Assembly: GCA_964383365.1 (NCBI GenBank)
Contig: CAYLHF010000003.1
Location: 62,001 to 126,000, forward strand
DNA length: 64,000 nucleotides
Source: CAYLHF01 sp964383365
Lineage (GTDB): Bacteria; Bacteroidota; Rhodothermia; Rhodothermales; UBA10348
Reading direction: 5' to 3'
In this document: positions 54,837 to 63,774 of the stretch, piece after piece
Numbering within the stretch: position 1 is the stretch's first letter
Layout: every line of letters starts with the position of its first letter
Translations under genes and position numbers: made by a program
The notes under the pieces: model-generated
Databases searched by the model: none
What the model was told of the DNA's origin: nothing
The model's input: only the letters and a program-made list of their open reading frames with translations

Positions 54837-55813
54837 AGAATAATAAAACCGTCAAGGACGATGAAAAGTAGAAGAACGGGGATGTAGATAACAGAAGCCT
54901 TGAGTACAGACCGGGCATTCTGAACCGAGTGATTTCGAACGAAGCGAATCACCGGAATCAGGAACCAGAATCCCAGACCCGTCGCGCCGGCAACATATAC
55001 CGGTCCGGATAGCGACAGCATAAATGGAGCGAGACTGGCCAGTATCATCAGAACGGTGAAGCCTAGCGTGAGGGAACTGGTGAGCCTCCCGGTTTCATCT
55101 CGAACCGTCCACATGACGAATCCGGCGCGGCCATAATCTTTTCGATACATCCACGCGAGGGACATAAAGTGCGGCATCTGCCAGAAGACGAGGACGAGAA
55201 AAATAACCCAGCCTCCCATGTCCATGCTTCCGGTGGCTGCCGTCCAGCCGCCGAGGGCAGGCAGCGCACCGGGAAGGGTCCCGAGAAGTGTATTGAATCC
55301 AGTGACCCGTTTCAAAGGCGTGTACACGAATACATAGAGAGAGACCGCAATGGCCGCGAGAACGCCAGTCAGAGGATTCGTAAGAGGACAGAGAATGCCC
55401 AGCCCAACCATGATCAAGCCGTAGGCGTACCACCTGGCATGTTCCGGTCGAATTCGACCGGCCGGAAGAGGGCGGGAAGACGTTCTGCGCATCAACCTGT
55501 CCAGGTCTCTCTCCCGATAGTGATTCAGAGCCGCACCCCCGGCCGACGAAAACGCGATACCCAGGATTGCCCAGAAAAGGGTCCACCCGTCAAATTGCCC
55601 CCGGGATCCAAGCATGAATCCAGCCAATGCCGAAATCACCACGAGAAAGGTAATTTCCGGTTTCATTAAAGACACGAAATCCAGTAATCTACCTGATATG
55701 GAAGCCGCACGAGGACCGGACAACCTCGTAATCCGAGTCGATTTATCTTTGTGATGTTCAAGCATACGATGGGAGGAACTGGGTGCGAATTCCGAAAATC
55801 GAATCAGAGTCAC
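54833..55813 (-). CDS. ctaB: Heme O synthase (protoheme IX farnesyltransferase)
   Basis: This 326-residue integral membrane protein adds a farnesyl group to heme B. It is in the UbiA family: the prenyl-diphosphate site NHYRERDLDRLMRRTSSRPL has the expected aspartates, and a second site is in YRKDYGRAGFVMWTV. About nine membrane helices are seen. The N-terminal ~45 residues are basic and not part of the fold. It lies 3 bp after ctaA and overlaps the ATPase gene by 4 bases. Confidence 0.95.
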   Translation of the reverse strand: MTLIRFSEFAPSSSHRMLEHHKDKSTRITRLSGPRAASISGRLLDFVSLMKPEITFLVVISALAGFMLGSRGQFDGWTLFWAILGIAFSSAGGAALNHYRERDLDRLMRRTSSRPLPAGRIRPEHARWYAYGLIMVGLGILCPLTNPLTGVLAAIAVSLYVFVYTPLKRVTGFNTLLGTLPGALPALGGWTAATGSMDMGGWVIFLVLVFWQMPHFMSLAWMYRKDYGRAGFVMWTVRDETGRLTSSLTLGFTVLMILASLAPFMLSLSGPVYVAGATGLGFWFLIPVIRFVRNHSVQNARSVLKASVIYIPVLLLFIVLDGFIIL

Positions 55814-55816
55814 GTC

Positions 55817-56740
55817 TCACGACGGCTCTTCGCGTCTGTGCCGGGCGAGTAAAGCAGTTAACACGACGGAAGCGAACAGCAGGGCTCCCACTACAAGATG
55901 GGCAGAATTGATGACAACCTGCACATTCCCGGGGACAACCAGGCCTTTTTCATCGAGCAGGACAAAGTAGGCAAAAAGACCGAGTAGGACCTGAGCCACT
56001 AAAATACGAATGGTCCATCCCGAAAATCTGACGAGCTCTCTTTCATTCGCCATGGAAAATCGAATAAAGAACCACGTCTGAAGGACCGTTGCCGAGGCGA
56101 TGAATGCAAATCCGATGTGTATCGCAGCGAAGACCGGGTCGATTCCAGTCCCCGGATGTCTCAGTAACGCTCCGAGTAAGATCTGAATGAATACCAGTCC
56201 GGCAGAGAGTAGCGACAGTCTTTTCAGGCGGCCAGCATGTTGCAGTGGTTCGAGCGTTTCTATGTGATGCCATGTCGGTGAGACGAACAAAATCATGGAT
56301 GCCAGCAGGGCAAAAAATAATTGCGCGACAGCGGCATGGACCATGGCCAGATTTAACGAAATCCAGATAACACGGAGTCCTCCGAGTAGACCCTGAAACG
56401 CGACGAGACCAAGGGCGAATATTCCCACCGACCTCATCCAGCGTCGTTGATCGGAACGATACGTCCAGAATGCCAGAATCATCGTTAGCAATCCAACGAT
56501 CGCGCCTAATAAACGATGGCCGTGTTCTGCCAGTACCGGAGTAATGGTCCACCACTCCGGCCAGGGATTGAACGGATCCAGGGAATTGAACGAGGTCGGC
56601 CAGTCCGGAACGGCAAGACCTGCGTTGATGCTCGTTACAAAGGCTCCCCAACCGAGAAGTCCTGTCGCAAAACAGAACGTCGTAATAGTGAAAATACGAC
56701 GGGGGCGAGAGGAATCAGGCTGATTCATGTCAGATCCCAT
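55817..56740 (-). CDS. ctaA: Heme A synthase (COX15/CtaA family)
   Basis: This 307-residue membrane protein converts heme O to heme A for cytochrome c oxidase. It has about eight helices and conserved histidines, among them EHGHRLLGAIVG, HAAVAQLFFALLASM, IHIGFAFIASATVL and NSAHLVVGALLFASV. The family segment GLAVPDWPTSF is complete, so this is CtaA and not another heme protein. It begins the operon ctaA-ctaB-ABC-rlmN on the minus strand. ATG 56728 is an alternative start. Confidence 0.95.
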   Translation of the reverse strand: MGSDMNQPDSSRPRRIFTITTFCFATGLLGWGAFVTSINAGLAVPDWPTSFNSLDPFNPWPEWWTITPVLAEHGHRLLGAIVGLLTMILAFWTYRSDQRRWMRSVGIFALGLVAFQGLLGGLRVIWISLNLAMVHAAVAQLFFALLASMILFVSPTWHHIETLEPLQHAGRLKRLSLLSAGLVFIQILLGALLRHPGTGIDPVFAAIHIGFAFIASATVLQTWFFIRFSMANERELVRFSGWTIRILVAQVLLGLFAYFVLLDEKGLVVPGNVQVVINSAHLVVGALLFASVVLTALLARHRREEPS

Positions 56741-56959
56741 GACTGATGACAGGTTCGAAGAAGAGTGCTACCTGGATAAAGAGTGCGACTGATTCTGATT
56801 CCGGTAGATTCGGATGGTGACGAGCATGATACATTGGCGAGACATATCGTTTCGTCAAATACGATTGAATACGGTACGTCTCTGCCCGGGCTATGATTGT
56901 TTGGAAGATGCCAAATCCGTACTTTTCCGTGTTGTATCAAAGTACCAATTATCCAGGAA

Positions 56960-57511
56960 ATGCGGGTATTCCGCTCCCGATTAGTCCTCCGACTGTTCTC
57001 CGCGTTGACGCTCGTCAGCTTCGGAGTGTCTCTATGTGGACCGGTGGCAAGCGGGTCTGGTACAACCAGTCGATACGGTGCGTGGTTGCGTCTCCATCTT
57101 CCGACCGGGCACCACGAGGATATCGAATCTGCCATTCAAAGTGCCAATGCAACATCGCCACGGTCCATTAATGCGTTTCTGGCCGTATTCGTTGCGCATC
57201 TTGACGCGACCCCTGGATGGTCCGTCGCACAATGGTTGGGAACCGATTCGGGGAGCGACAGCGAGATCGTCAGGGAGTTGGAGCGTCGGTTCGATGATAA
57301 CTTTGACTCGGCGGTCCTGAACCGCATGTGGGTGAGTTTTTCTTCTGTCAACAGTTCAGCTTCCGGCAAGCGGGGGCAGATAGTCCTGTCAGCAGGACAG
57401 AAAAATGATTCGCGCATCTCTCTTGTGGGGAATCATTCCGGAATCGGTGGGTTCGGCCTCGCCGAACACTCGTTTTTGCTCCGGCACATGATCTGGTCCA
57501 TGGGGCCCTAG
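56960..57511 (+). CDS. Hypothetical exported protein
   Basis: The 183-residue product has an N-terminal signal (basic RVFRSRLVLRLF, hydrophobic FSALTLVSFGVSL) and a soluble mature part with WLRLHLPTGHHEDIESAI, a helix IVRELERRFDDNFDSAVLNR, and a Ser/Gly-rich C-terminal part. I recognise no family. ATG 56960 has AGGA just before it, though close; an in-frame TTG at 56897 would add 21 residues. It is divergent from ctaA, which may mean shared control. Real gene status is probable from the signal peptide and codon pattern. Confidence 0.55.
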   Translation: MRVFRSRLVLRLFSALTLVSFGVSLCGPVASGSGTTSRYGAWLRLHLPTGHHEDIESAIQSANATSPRSINAFLAVFVAHLDATPGWSVAQWLGTDSGSDSEIVRELERRFDDNFDSAVLNRMWVSFSSVNSSASGKRGQIVLSAGQKNDSRISLVGNHSGIGGFGLAEHSFLLRHMIWSMGP

Positions 57512-57648
57512 CGCGTCTTCTGCGACTCCGTATTCAGTGCCTGTCCAGACGGATTTCGACGTGCCATTCCCAGTGTGGATGGAAGAGTCGAAACTGATTT
57601 TCAGTGCACATCTCGTTTTTAATTTGACACAAACAAAGGTTTATAGAC

Positions 57649-59514
57649 ATGCAGGGTAATGGCATGAAGGTCTCTCTGACAATATTCTTTCTGGTAATGT
57701 CGGGGTACTATCTCTTTCCATCTATGCAGCGATTCCTGATGAACCGGGAGTTGGATGCTCTCGATGACGAAGGTCGCGCACAGTACGAAGAGGATAATTT
57801 CAACAAACTGCGAGAGGCGAAAGAACGAGCATTGAAACTCGGACTAGACCTCCAGGGTGGAATGCACGTGACACTGGAGGTGGGCGTCGAATCGCTGATT
57901 AGAGAGCTCGCTACGGATACAGACGCCACGTTTGATACCGTCCTCACGTCCGCGATCCAACAGGCTAGATCAGGAAATATATCCGTAATCAATGCATTCG
58001 TCCAGGGTTTTGCATCACGTGATTCAAATATTCGATTGTCCCGGTATTTCAGAAATGAAACGGCAGGCATTACGCGTCGCTCCAGCAATTCAGACGTTTC
58101 AAACTACCTGCAGACGGAGGCGAACGAGGCTGTTTCGAGGGCGATTGAAATCATTCGTGACCGTGTTGACAGATACGGTGTAACGGAGCCGTCGATACAG
58201 AAGCAGGGGAGTAGGCGAATCGTAGTCGAGCTACCGGGAATCGACGACCCGGACCGGATCAGGGGACTTCTCAAGGGAACGGCCAAGCTGGAGTTTCATC
58301 TGATGGCCGAGCCTGCGGAGCTTACACGAGGTCTGCAGCGCGTTATACAGCATTTCGAAGTCACTCCGGATACCTCGTCGGAGGCCGTCGCAGATGGTGC
58401 CGAGCCTGATTCGACATTCGACGTGAATGACCTCCTTGATCAGGGTGAGCAGACGAGTAGCAATACGTTGCTCGACGTCATGCAGCCGATAGGACAGGTA
58501 GTAACGTTCGGCCGCGTGGCAGAGCGGGATACCGCGGCCGTTAATGGATTACTTTCGGACCCATTGGTTCAGGGCCTGCTCCCACAGAATGTGAGTCTGA
58601 TGTATACGGCTTCGCCGGTTGGATCGTCGGAAGACGGACAGGAGGTATACGATCTTCTGGGCGTTCGTAGGGAAATAGAACTGAGTGGCGAGACCATAAC
58701 CGATGCGAGAGTCGATTTTGATCAATTCACAAATCAGCCGGAAGTGACGATGGTCATGAATTCGGAGGGTGCACGGACATGGGCCAGACTGACGGGAGCA
58801 AATGTTAACAAGAATGTTGCGATCGTGCTGGACAACGTGGTGTATTCCTATCCGACTGTTCAGTCGCGAATCACCGGTGGTCGTTCCAGTATCAACGGCC
58901 TCGATTCGAGAGATGAGGCTACCGATATCGTCACCGTGCTCAAATCGGGAGCACTTCCTGCACCGGTTGTAATTGCTGAAGAGCGCACGGTGGGTCCGAG
59001 TCTGGGACAGGCGTCGATCAATTCGGGTCTGAATTCAGTCATGTTGGGCCTGTTTCTCGTGGCCGTTTTCATGATGTTTTACTATCGAAGTGGCGGATTT
59101 GTCGCCGACCTCGCCCTGTTTCTCAATCTGTTTTTCATTCTGGGAATTCTGGCGGCATTCAAGGCCACGTTGACGCTTCCGGGAATTGCCGGAATCGTTC
59201 TCACGATCGGTATGGCGGTCGATGCGAACGTGCTCATCTTCGAACGTATTCGAGAAGAACAGTCGACTGGAAAGACGTTGAAGGCTGGTATTGATGGCGG
59301 ATACGCCAAGGCGCTGAGTGCCATCTTTGATGCCAATATTACGACGTTTTTTGTCGGTGTCATCTTGTATTCATTCGGGGTCGGGCCAATCCAGGGATTT
59401 GCCGTAACACTCATGGCAGGAATTCTTTCTTCCATGTTTACCGCGATCGTATTTACACGAATTCTATTTGATTACGTCGTGCTGGAGCGGAAGCACACCG
59501 TCAGTTACGGCTGA
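57649..59514 (+). CDS. secD: Protein translocase subunit SecD
   Basis: The 621-residue product is SecD, which with SecF helps pull proteins across the membrane using the proton motive force. It has one N-terminal helix (VSLTIFFLVMSGYYLFPSM), the P1 domain with KLGLDLQGGMHVTLEV, and five C-terminal helices with GMAVDANVLIFERIREE. The P1 domain is longer than in enteric SecD, with a 40-residue acidic stretch (~230-290). AAAGG precedes the start. It is followed 70 bp later by secF. Confidence 0.97.
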   Translation: MQGNGMKVSLTIFFLVMSGYYLFPSMQRFLMNRELDALDDEGRAQYEEDNFNKLREAKERALKLGLDLQGGMHVTLEVGVESLIRELATDTDATFDTVLTSAIQQARSGNISVINAFVQGFASRDSNIRLSRYFRNETAGITRRSSNSDVSNYLQTEANEAVSRAIEIIRDRVDRYGVTEPSIQKQGSRRIVVELPGIDDPDRIRGLLKGTAKLEFHLMAEPAELTRGLQRVIQHFEVTPDTSSEAVADGAEPDSTFDVNDLLDQGEQTSSNTLLDVMQPIGQVVTFGRVAERDTAAVNGLLSDPLVQGLLPQNVSLMYTASPVGSSEDGQEVYDLLGVRREIELSGETITDARVDFDQFTNQPEVTMVMNSEGARTWARLTGANVNKNVAIVLDNVVYSYPTVQSRITGGRSSINGLDSRDEATDIVTVLKSGALPAPVVIAEERTVGPSLGQASINSGLNSVMLGLFLVAVFMMFYYRSGGFVADLALFLNLFFILGILAAFKATLTLPGIAGIVLTIGMAVDANVLIFERIREEQSTGKTLKAGIDGGYAKALSAIFDANITTFFVGVILYSFGVGPIQGFAVTLMAGILSSMFTAIVFTRILFDYVVLERKHTVSYG

Positions 59515-59584
59515 GTCGGCCATCTCGACAAGAACAATCAATAGTTATTCAGGCCCATCACGGGCATAATCATAGCAGAATGTC

Positions 59585-60496
59585 ATGCGTATTTTTGAAA
59601 ATGCAGGTTATAGATTCATTCAGAGTCGTAAGCGGGCATATATTTTTTCGGGTATCCTGGTCTTAGCCAGTCTGGTATCCATCGCGATTCATGGTCTTGA
59701 ACTGGGAATCGATTTCAAGGGAGGGATGGAATTTGTAATCCAGAGCGATAATCCTCTGGTACCGACTCAGGTTCGAAGTGCACTTTCCGGAGTTCTCGAT
59801 ACTGATCCCGAGGTAAAGACCTATGGTCAGAATCAACTTCTGATTCGAACACTCACCGGAGACGCCGATATATCCCAGGTTGAAGCACAAATTCTGACAG
59901 GTATTCGGACCGCGTTTCCGGACTCGAATCCGGAAGTAGAGAAGACGGATATCGTGGGTCCGCGATTTGCGGAAGACCTGAAAGAAGGAGCCATATTTTC
60001 GGTTCTTGGATCACTCCTGGTCATCTTTGTCTATATCCTGCTTCGGTTCGAGTGGCGGTTCGGGGTAGGTGCTGTGGTCGCACTTTTTCACGATGTCACC
60101 ATCACGCTGGGTATGTTTGCGCTGCTACACGGATGGTTGCCGTTTTCATTGCAGATCGACCAGACGATCATAGCAGCATTCCTGACAATCGTCGGGTATT
60201 CGCTCAATGATACGGTTGTTGTTTTTGACCGAATACGGGAGTATTCCGGTATTTTCAAAGCGGAATCATATAGCGATGTCGTGAATCGTTCGATCAATAA
60301 TACCCTGAGTAGAACCCTGATCACATCGGGTACGACCTTGCTCGTAGTAGTCGTCCTATTTATATTTGGCGGCGAAGTACTCCGAGGTTTTGCCTTTGCT
60401 CTGATCATCGGTATTCTCATCGGAACGTATTCAAGCATTTTCGTAGCTTCTCCAGTCGTAATAGAGCTGAAGGCGCGCGCGAGTACAAAACGATGA
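59585..60496 (+). CDS. secF: Protein translocase subunit SecF
   Basis: The 303-residue product is SecF. The N-terminal helix (RAYIFSGILVLASLVSIAI) is followed by LGIDFKGGMEF of the P4 domain and five helices with FLTIVGYSLNDTVVVFDRIRE, the conserved Asp/Arg motif of TM4. It forms the SecDF complex with the preceding gene. Confidence 0.97.
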   Translation: MRIFENAGYRFIQSRKRAYIFSGILVLASLVSIAIHGLELGIDFKGGMEFVIQSDNPLVPTQVRSALSGVLDTDPEVKTYGQNQLLIRTLTGDADISQVEAQILTGIRTAFPDSNPEVEKTDIVGPRFAEDLKEGAIFSVLGSLLVIFVYILLRFEWRFGVGAVVALFHDVTITLGMFALLHGWLPFSLQIDQTIIAAFLTIVGYSLNDTVVVFDRIREYSGIFKAESYSDVVNRSINNTLSRTLITSGTTLLVVVVLFIFGGEVLRGFAFALIIGILIGTYSSIFVASPVVIELKARASTKR

Positions 60497-60553
60497 TTCG
60501 ACGTCAGATCAGCTTCGAGCGCCGTATCTCACAGTCCATATAGAGGAAGATTA

Positions 60554-60895
60554 ATGAACTACAACGTTGACGAACGTTACAATTGCGTCGTGATCACATT
60601 GAAGGGAAACGTCATGGGAGGGCCGGACGGATCTAAACTGCACGACTCCCTGCATGAACTCAAGGAACAGGGGAAAGCCAACGTTGTCGTTGACCTTTCA
60701 AAGGTCAAGTTCATGAATTCGAGCGGACTCGGGATGTTGATCAGTGCGATGACGACAATGCGTAATGCCGGGGGAGATCTTCGACTGGCTAAAGTTGCCG
60801 ATCGTATCCAGTCTCTTCTGGTAATCACGAAGCTGATCACGGTATTCAAGCACTACGAATCTGTCGATGAAGCAGCCGCCAGTTTCGAGGCGTAG
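60554..60895 (+). CDS. STAS-domain anti-sigma factor antagonist-like protein
   Basis: This 113-residue protein is a single STAS domain like SpoIIAA/RsbV. The core is VVVDLSKVKFMNSSGLGMLI, with Ser56/Ser57 at the usual phosphorylation site. In the classical switch an anti-sigma kinase phosphorylates this serine. No RsbW-like kinase or sigma factor lies near, so its partner is unknown. AGAGGAAG precedes ATG 60554. It lies between secF and a terminator before purA. Confidence 0.92.
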   Translation: MNYNVDERYNCVVITLKGNVMGGPDGSKLHDSLHELKEQGKANVVVDLSKVKFMNSSGLGMLISAMTTMRNAGGDLRLAKVADRIQSLLVITKLITVFKHYESVDEAAASFEA

Positions 60896-60931
60896 GAGCT
60901 GACACAGTCGAGCGTTCTTTGTGACGTTTTT

Positions 60932-60963
60932 GAGGCGGCGGGTTCCACCCGCCGCCTCTTCTT
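60932..60963 (+). terminator. Rho-independent terminator after STAS gene
   Basis: GAGGCGGCGGGT (60932-60943) pairs exactly with ACCCGCCGCCTC (60947-60958) across a 3-base loop, and is followed by TTCTT. The 12-bp GC stem with a short T-rich tail is the only clear intrinsic terminator I see. It ends the STAS transcript before purA. Confidence 0.85.
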
Positions 60964-61005
60964 GTGACTGTCCGCCTAATCCCAGGTAAACGAAAGGAAT
61001 CCAAC

Positions 61006-62280
61006 ATGCCCGTAACCGTTGTCATCGGGAGCCAGTGGGGAGACGAAGGGAAAGGGAAAATTGTCGACCTGATCGGTAGAGACGTGGATATCGTCGCCCG
61101 ATACCAGGGTGGTGCAAACGCCGGCCATACGATTTGTTGGGAGGACAAGGAGTTCGTTCTCCACCTCATCCCGAGTGGAATTTTCCGGCCAGATACTCTT
61201 TGTGTCATTGGAAATGGGGTCGTTATCGATCCAGTTGCCCTCATGTCCGAGATAGACATGATTCGCAGTCTCGGCTATTCCGTCGAGGGACGATTATTTA
61301 TCTCACACAATGCCCACCTCATCATGCCGTATCACAAACGGATTGAGGAGGCCAGAGAGCAGGCACGGGATGCAGGGGCCATCGGTACCACGGGACGCGG
61401 TATTGGACCCGCATACGTTGACAAGTTTGCCCGGACCGGCGTTCGCGTGGTGGATCTATTGGACAGGTCGGTCTTACGAGAAAAATTGGCCGCATCCCTC
61501 GATGAGAAAAACTCGATTCTGTCCGCCGTATACGGCGCCGAAAAAATCGATGTGGAAGCCATGATCGATGAGTACATCCACTTCGATGACCTGATTGACC
61601 CGTATGTGACGGATACGACTCAGATGTTGGGTGCTGCCCTCGCCGACGGAAAGCGAGTGCTCGCGGAAGGGGCTCAGGGATCGCTGTTGGATATAGATTT
61701 CGGGACGTATCCCTTCGTTACTTCCAGCCACCCGACGGCGGGAGGTAGCTGTACAGGATTGGGTATTCCTCCGACGGCTATCGATCGAATTATCGGCATT
61801 GTAAAAGCCTATTCGACCCGCGTGGGAAATGGGCCATTCGTGACCGAATTGTTCGACGAAACGGGTGAATCGTTGCGTCGGACAGGACACGAATTCGGGG
61901 CCACCACGGGTCGTCCCAGGAGATGCGGCTGGCTGGATCTCGTCGCTCTGAAATACACGGCTATGGTGAACGGATTTACGGAAATCGCTCTCACCAAGTT
62001 GGACGTGCTCTCCGATTTGGAGGAAATCAGCATATGTACAGCTTATCGGGACGACTCCGACCAGTTGGAACGATTCCCCAGCGACCTTCAATCGCTGGAA
62101 TCCGTTAGCCCGACGTACGAAGTGGTATCTGGTTGGATGCAGGATATTTCAGACGTCACTCGATTCGAAGATTTGCCCGTCGAAGCCCGTGACTACGTTT
62201 CTCTCATTGAGTCGCGTCTGGGGATTCCGGTTCGAATGGTCTCCACGGGACCTAAGCGAAGTCAAACCATCATCAGGTAA
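61006..62280 (+). CDS. purA: Adenylosuccinate synthetase
   Basis: This 424-residue enzyme makes adenylosuccinate from IMP, aspartate and GTP in AMP synthesis. The GTP/IMP P-loop is GSQWGDEGKGKIVD near the N-terminus; GANAGHTI, GTTGRGIGPAYVDK and the aspartate-binding GATTGRPRRCGWLD are all present. Length is normal. I chose ATG 61006, preceded by AAAGGAAT at good spacing, over a start at 60964 that adds 14 unlikely residues and lies next to the terminator. Confidence 0.97.
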   Translation: MPVTVVIGSQWGDEGKGKIVDLIGRDVDIVARYQGGANAGHTICWEDKEFVLHLIPSGIFRPDTLCVIGNGVVIDPVALMSEIDMIRSLGYSVEGRLFISHNAHLIMPYHKRIEEAREQARDAGAIGTTGRGIGPAYVDKFARTGVRVVDLLDRSVLREKLAASLDEKNSILSAVYGAEKIDVEAMIDEYIHFDDLIDPYVTDTTQMLGAALADGKRVLAEGAQGSLLDIDFGTYPFVTSSHPTAGGSCTGLGIPPTAIDRIIGIVKAYSTRVGNGPFVTELFDETGESLRRTGHEFGATTGRPRRCGWLDLVALKYTAMVNGFTEIALTKLDVLSDLEEISICTAYRDDSDQLERFPSDLQSLESVSPTYEVVSGWMQDISDVTRFEDLPVEARDYVSLIESRLGIPVRMVSTGPKRSQTIIR

Positions 62281-62340
62281 GACCGCGATTAGCCTTACAT
62301 TGACGGTACAAGACTCTCTGTATTCACTCTACCGTTCTAC

Positions 62341-63747
62341 ATGAAGGCTTATCGAACGACTGTCAATCTGAAACTCGGATTGATTCTGTTTGCCGTAGCG
62401 ATCGCAGTTTCGTCCCTATGGTACACCAAGGACCTGCTGACGAAACTGCGACAACGTGAAACATCGATCGTTCAACTCTGGGCGAAGGCGCTCGAACAGG
62501 TCCCAAAGGCCGCTCAAGAAGGCGGACGCAATCCGTTTCAGGATCAGTTCCGGGAGCTCGATGACCTGGTCTTGCAGGGACAAGTGGGAAATCGGAACGG
62601 AAGTGGGATATCCGTAGAACAGGCCGATCAGTTCCGCCGGGCAATCGCGTGGGCACAGAGTATGCCGCCTACCTCGGATCTGACGTTCATTCTGGATGCT
62701 TTTCTGGAACCGAACGCGTTTGATATTCCAGCAATTCTCGTCTATTCGGCAAACGAACAACCGGCGATCTGGAGAAATGTACCCGTCGGTTCCGAGACGT
62801 TTTTCGGGTTGTCCGAACGCGAGCAGGCAGATCTTACCGAGAAGCTCAACGAGTGGCGCGTAAGAATGGACGCCGTTCATGATCCCATTCCAATCGACGT
62901 ATCGTTCGCCACCGAACCCGGGCAGCCACCCCTGGGTCTGTCGCAGCAGTTGCACTATGGAGAATCATCTATCGTTCAGGCACTTCAGTGGTATCCGTAC
63001 GTGCAACTGATCTTTGTGAGCCTGTTTGTAATGGTGGGATATTTTGGTTTCTCCTATGTTCGTCGAAGTGAACAGAGTAACCTGTGGGTCGGGATGGCCA
63101 AGGAGGCGGCCCATCAGCTCGGAACGCCCATTTCATCGCTGATGGGGTGGACCGAAGTACTCCGAGCTCAGGATAACGTGTCCAGTCAACAGCTACAGGC
63201 GTATGATGAAATCGAGCGAGACACGGAACGACTCAGTCGGGTAGCGGGACGTTTCTCCGACATAGGATCTCTCCCGAAACTGGAAAACCAGCCGGTCGCC
63301 CCGGTACTCGACGGGATTACTGAGTATATCCGGAGTCGTCTTCCTCAGAGCGGGAAAATCATCAAGTTAAAGACACAGTTTGGCGATGATATGAACGCGC
63401 CGGTCAACGCAGATCTGTTCGAGTGGGTGATCGAAAATTTGCTCAAGAACGCTGTCGATGCTATTGAGGCAGACCGGGGAAGTATCGACGTATCGGCAAA
63501 CGCAGAAGGAAACATGATTCGCATCGACGTCACGGATTCAGGGAAAGGCATCGATCGCAGAAACTGGAAGAATGTATTCCGGCCAGGCTACAGCACGAAA
63601 AGACGGGGCTGGGGTCTTGGACTCAGTCTGGCGAAGCGGATAGTAGAAGACTACCATGGTGGAACGATTCAACTGCTCCAGTCTCGACCCGATCAGGGAT
63701 CTACGTTTCGTGTCGAAATACCGGCGTCTCCGAACGAGCAGGACTGA
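62341..63747 (+). CDS. Membrane sensor histidine kinase
   Basis: The 468-residue product has two membrane helices (LILFAVAIAVSSLWY near residue 14 and VQLIFVSLFVMVGYFGFSYV near 223) with an extracytoplasmic sensor region of about 185 residues between them. The cytoplasmic part has the H-box AKEAAHQLGTPISSLMGW, N-box NLLKNAVDAI, G1 DSGKGID and G2 GLGLSLAKRIVEDYHGG. There is no HAMP domain evident. No response regulator is adjacent. It follows purA by 60 bp on the same strand. Confidence 0.92.
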   Translation: MKAYRTTVNLKLGLILFAVAIAVSSLWYTKDLLTKLRQRETSIVQLWAKALEQVPKAAQEGGRNPFQDQFRELDDLVLQGQVGNRNGSGISVEQADQFRRAIAWAQSMPPTSDLTFILDAFLEPNAFDIPAILVYSANEQPAIWRNVPVGSETFFGLSEREQADLTEKLNEWRVRMDAVHDPIPIDVSFATEPGQPPLGLSQQLHYGESSIVQALQWYPYVQLIFVSLFVMVGYFGFSYVRRSEQSNLWVGMAKEAAHQLGTPISSLMGWTEVLRAQDNVSSQQLQAYDEIERDTERLSRVAGRFSDIGSLPKLENQPVAPVLDGITEYIRSRLPQSGKIIKLKTQFGDDMNAPVNADLFEWVIENLLKNAVDAIEADRGSIDVSANAEGNMIRIDVTDSGKGIDRRNWKNVFRPGYSTKRRGWGLGLSLAKRIVEDYHGGTIQLLQSRPDQGSTFRVEIPASPNEQD

Positions 63748-63774
63748 CCCGCCGCCTGTACAGACGGTCTTTGA

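Noticed and set aside
55444..55461. 18-bp perfect palindrome CCGGTCGAATTCGACCGG
   Set aside because: It lies inside ctaB and encodes conserved-looking residues, so chance is the simplest explanation.
61474..62091. 205-residue minus-strand frame inside purA
   Set aside because: Antisense to conserved purA; the composition is not protein-like.
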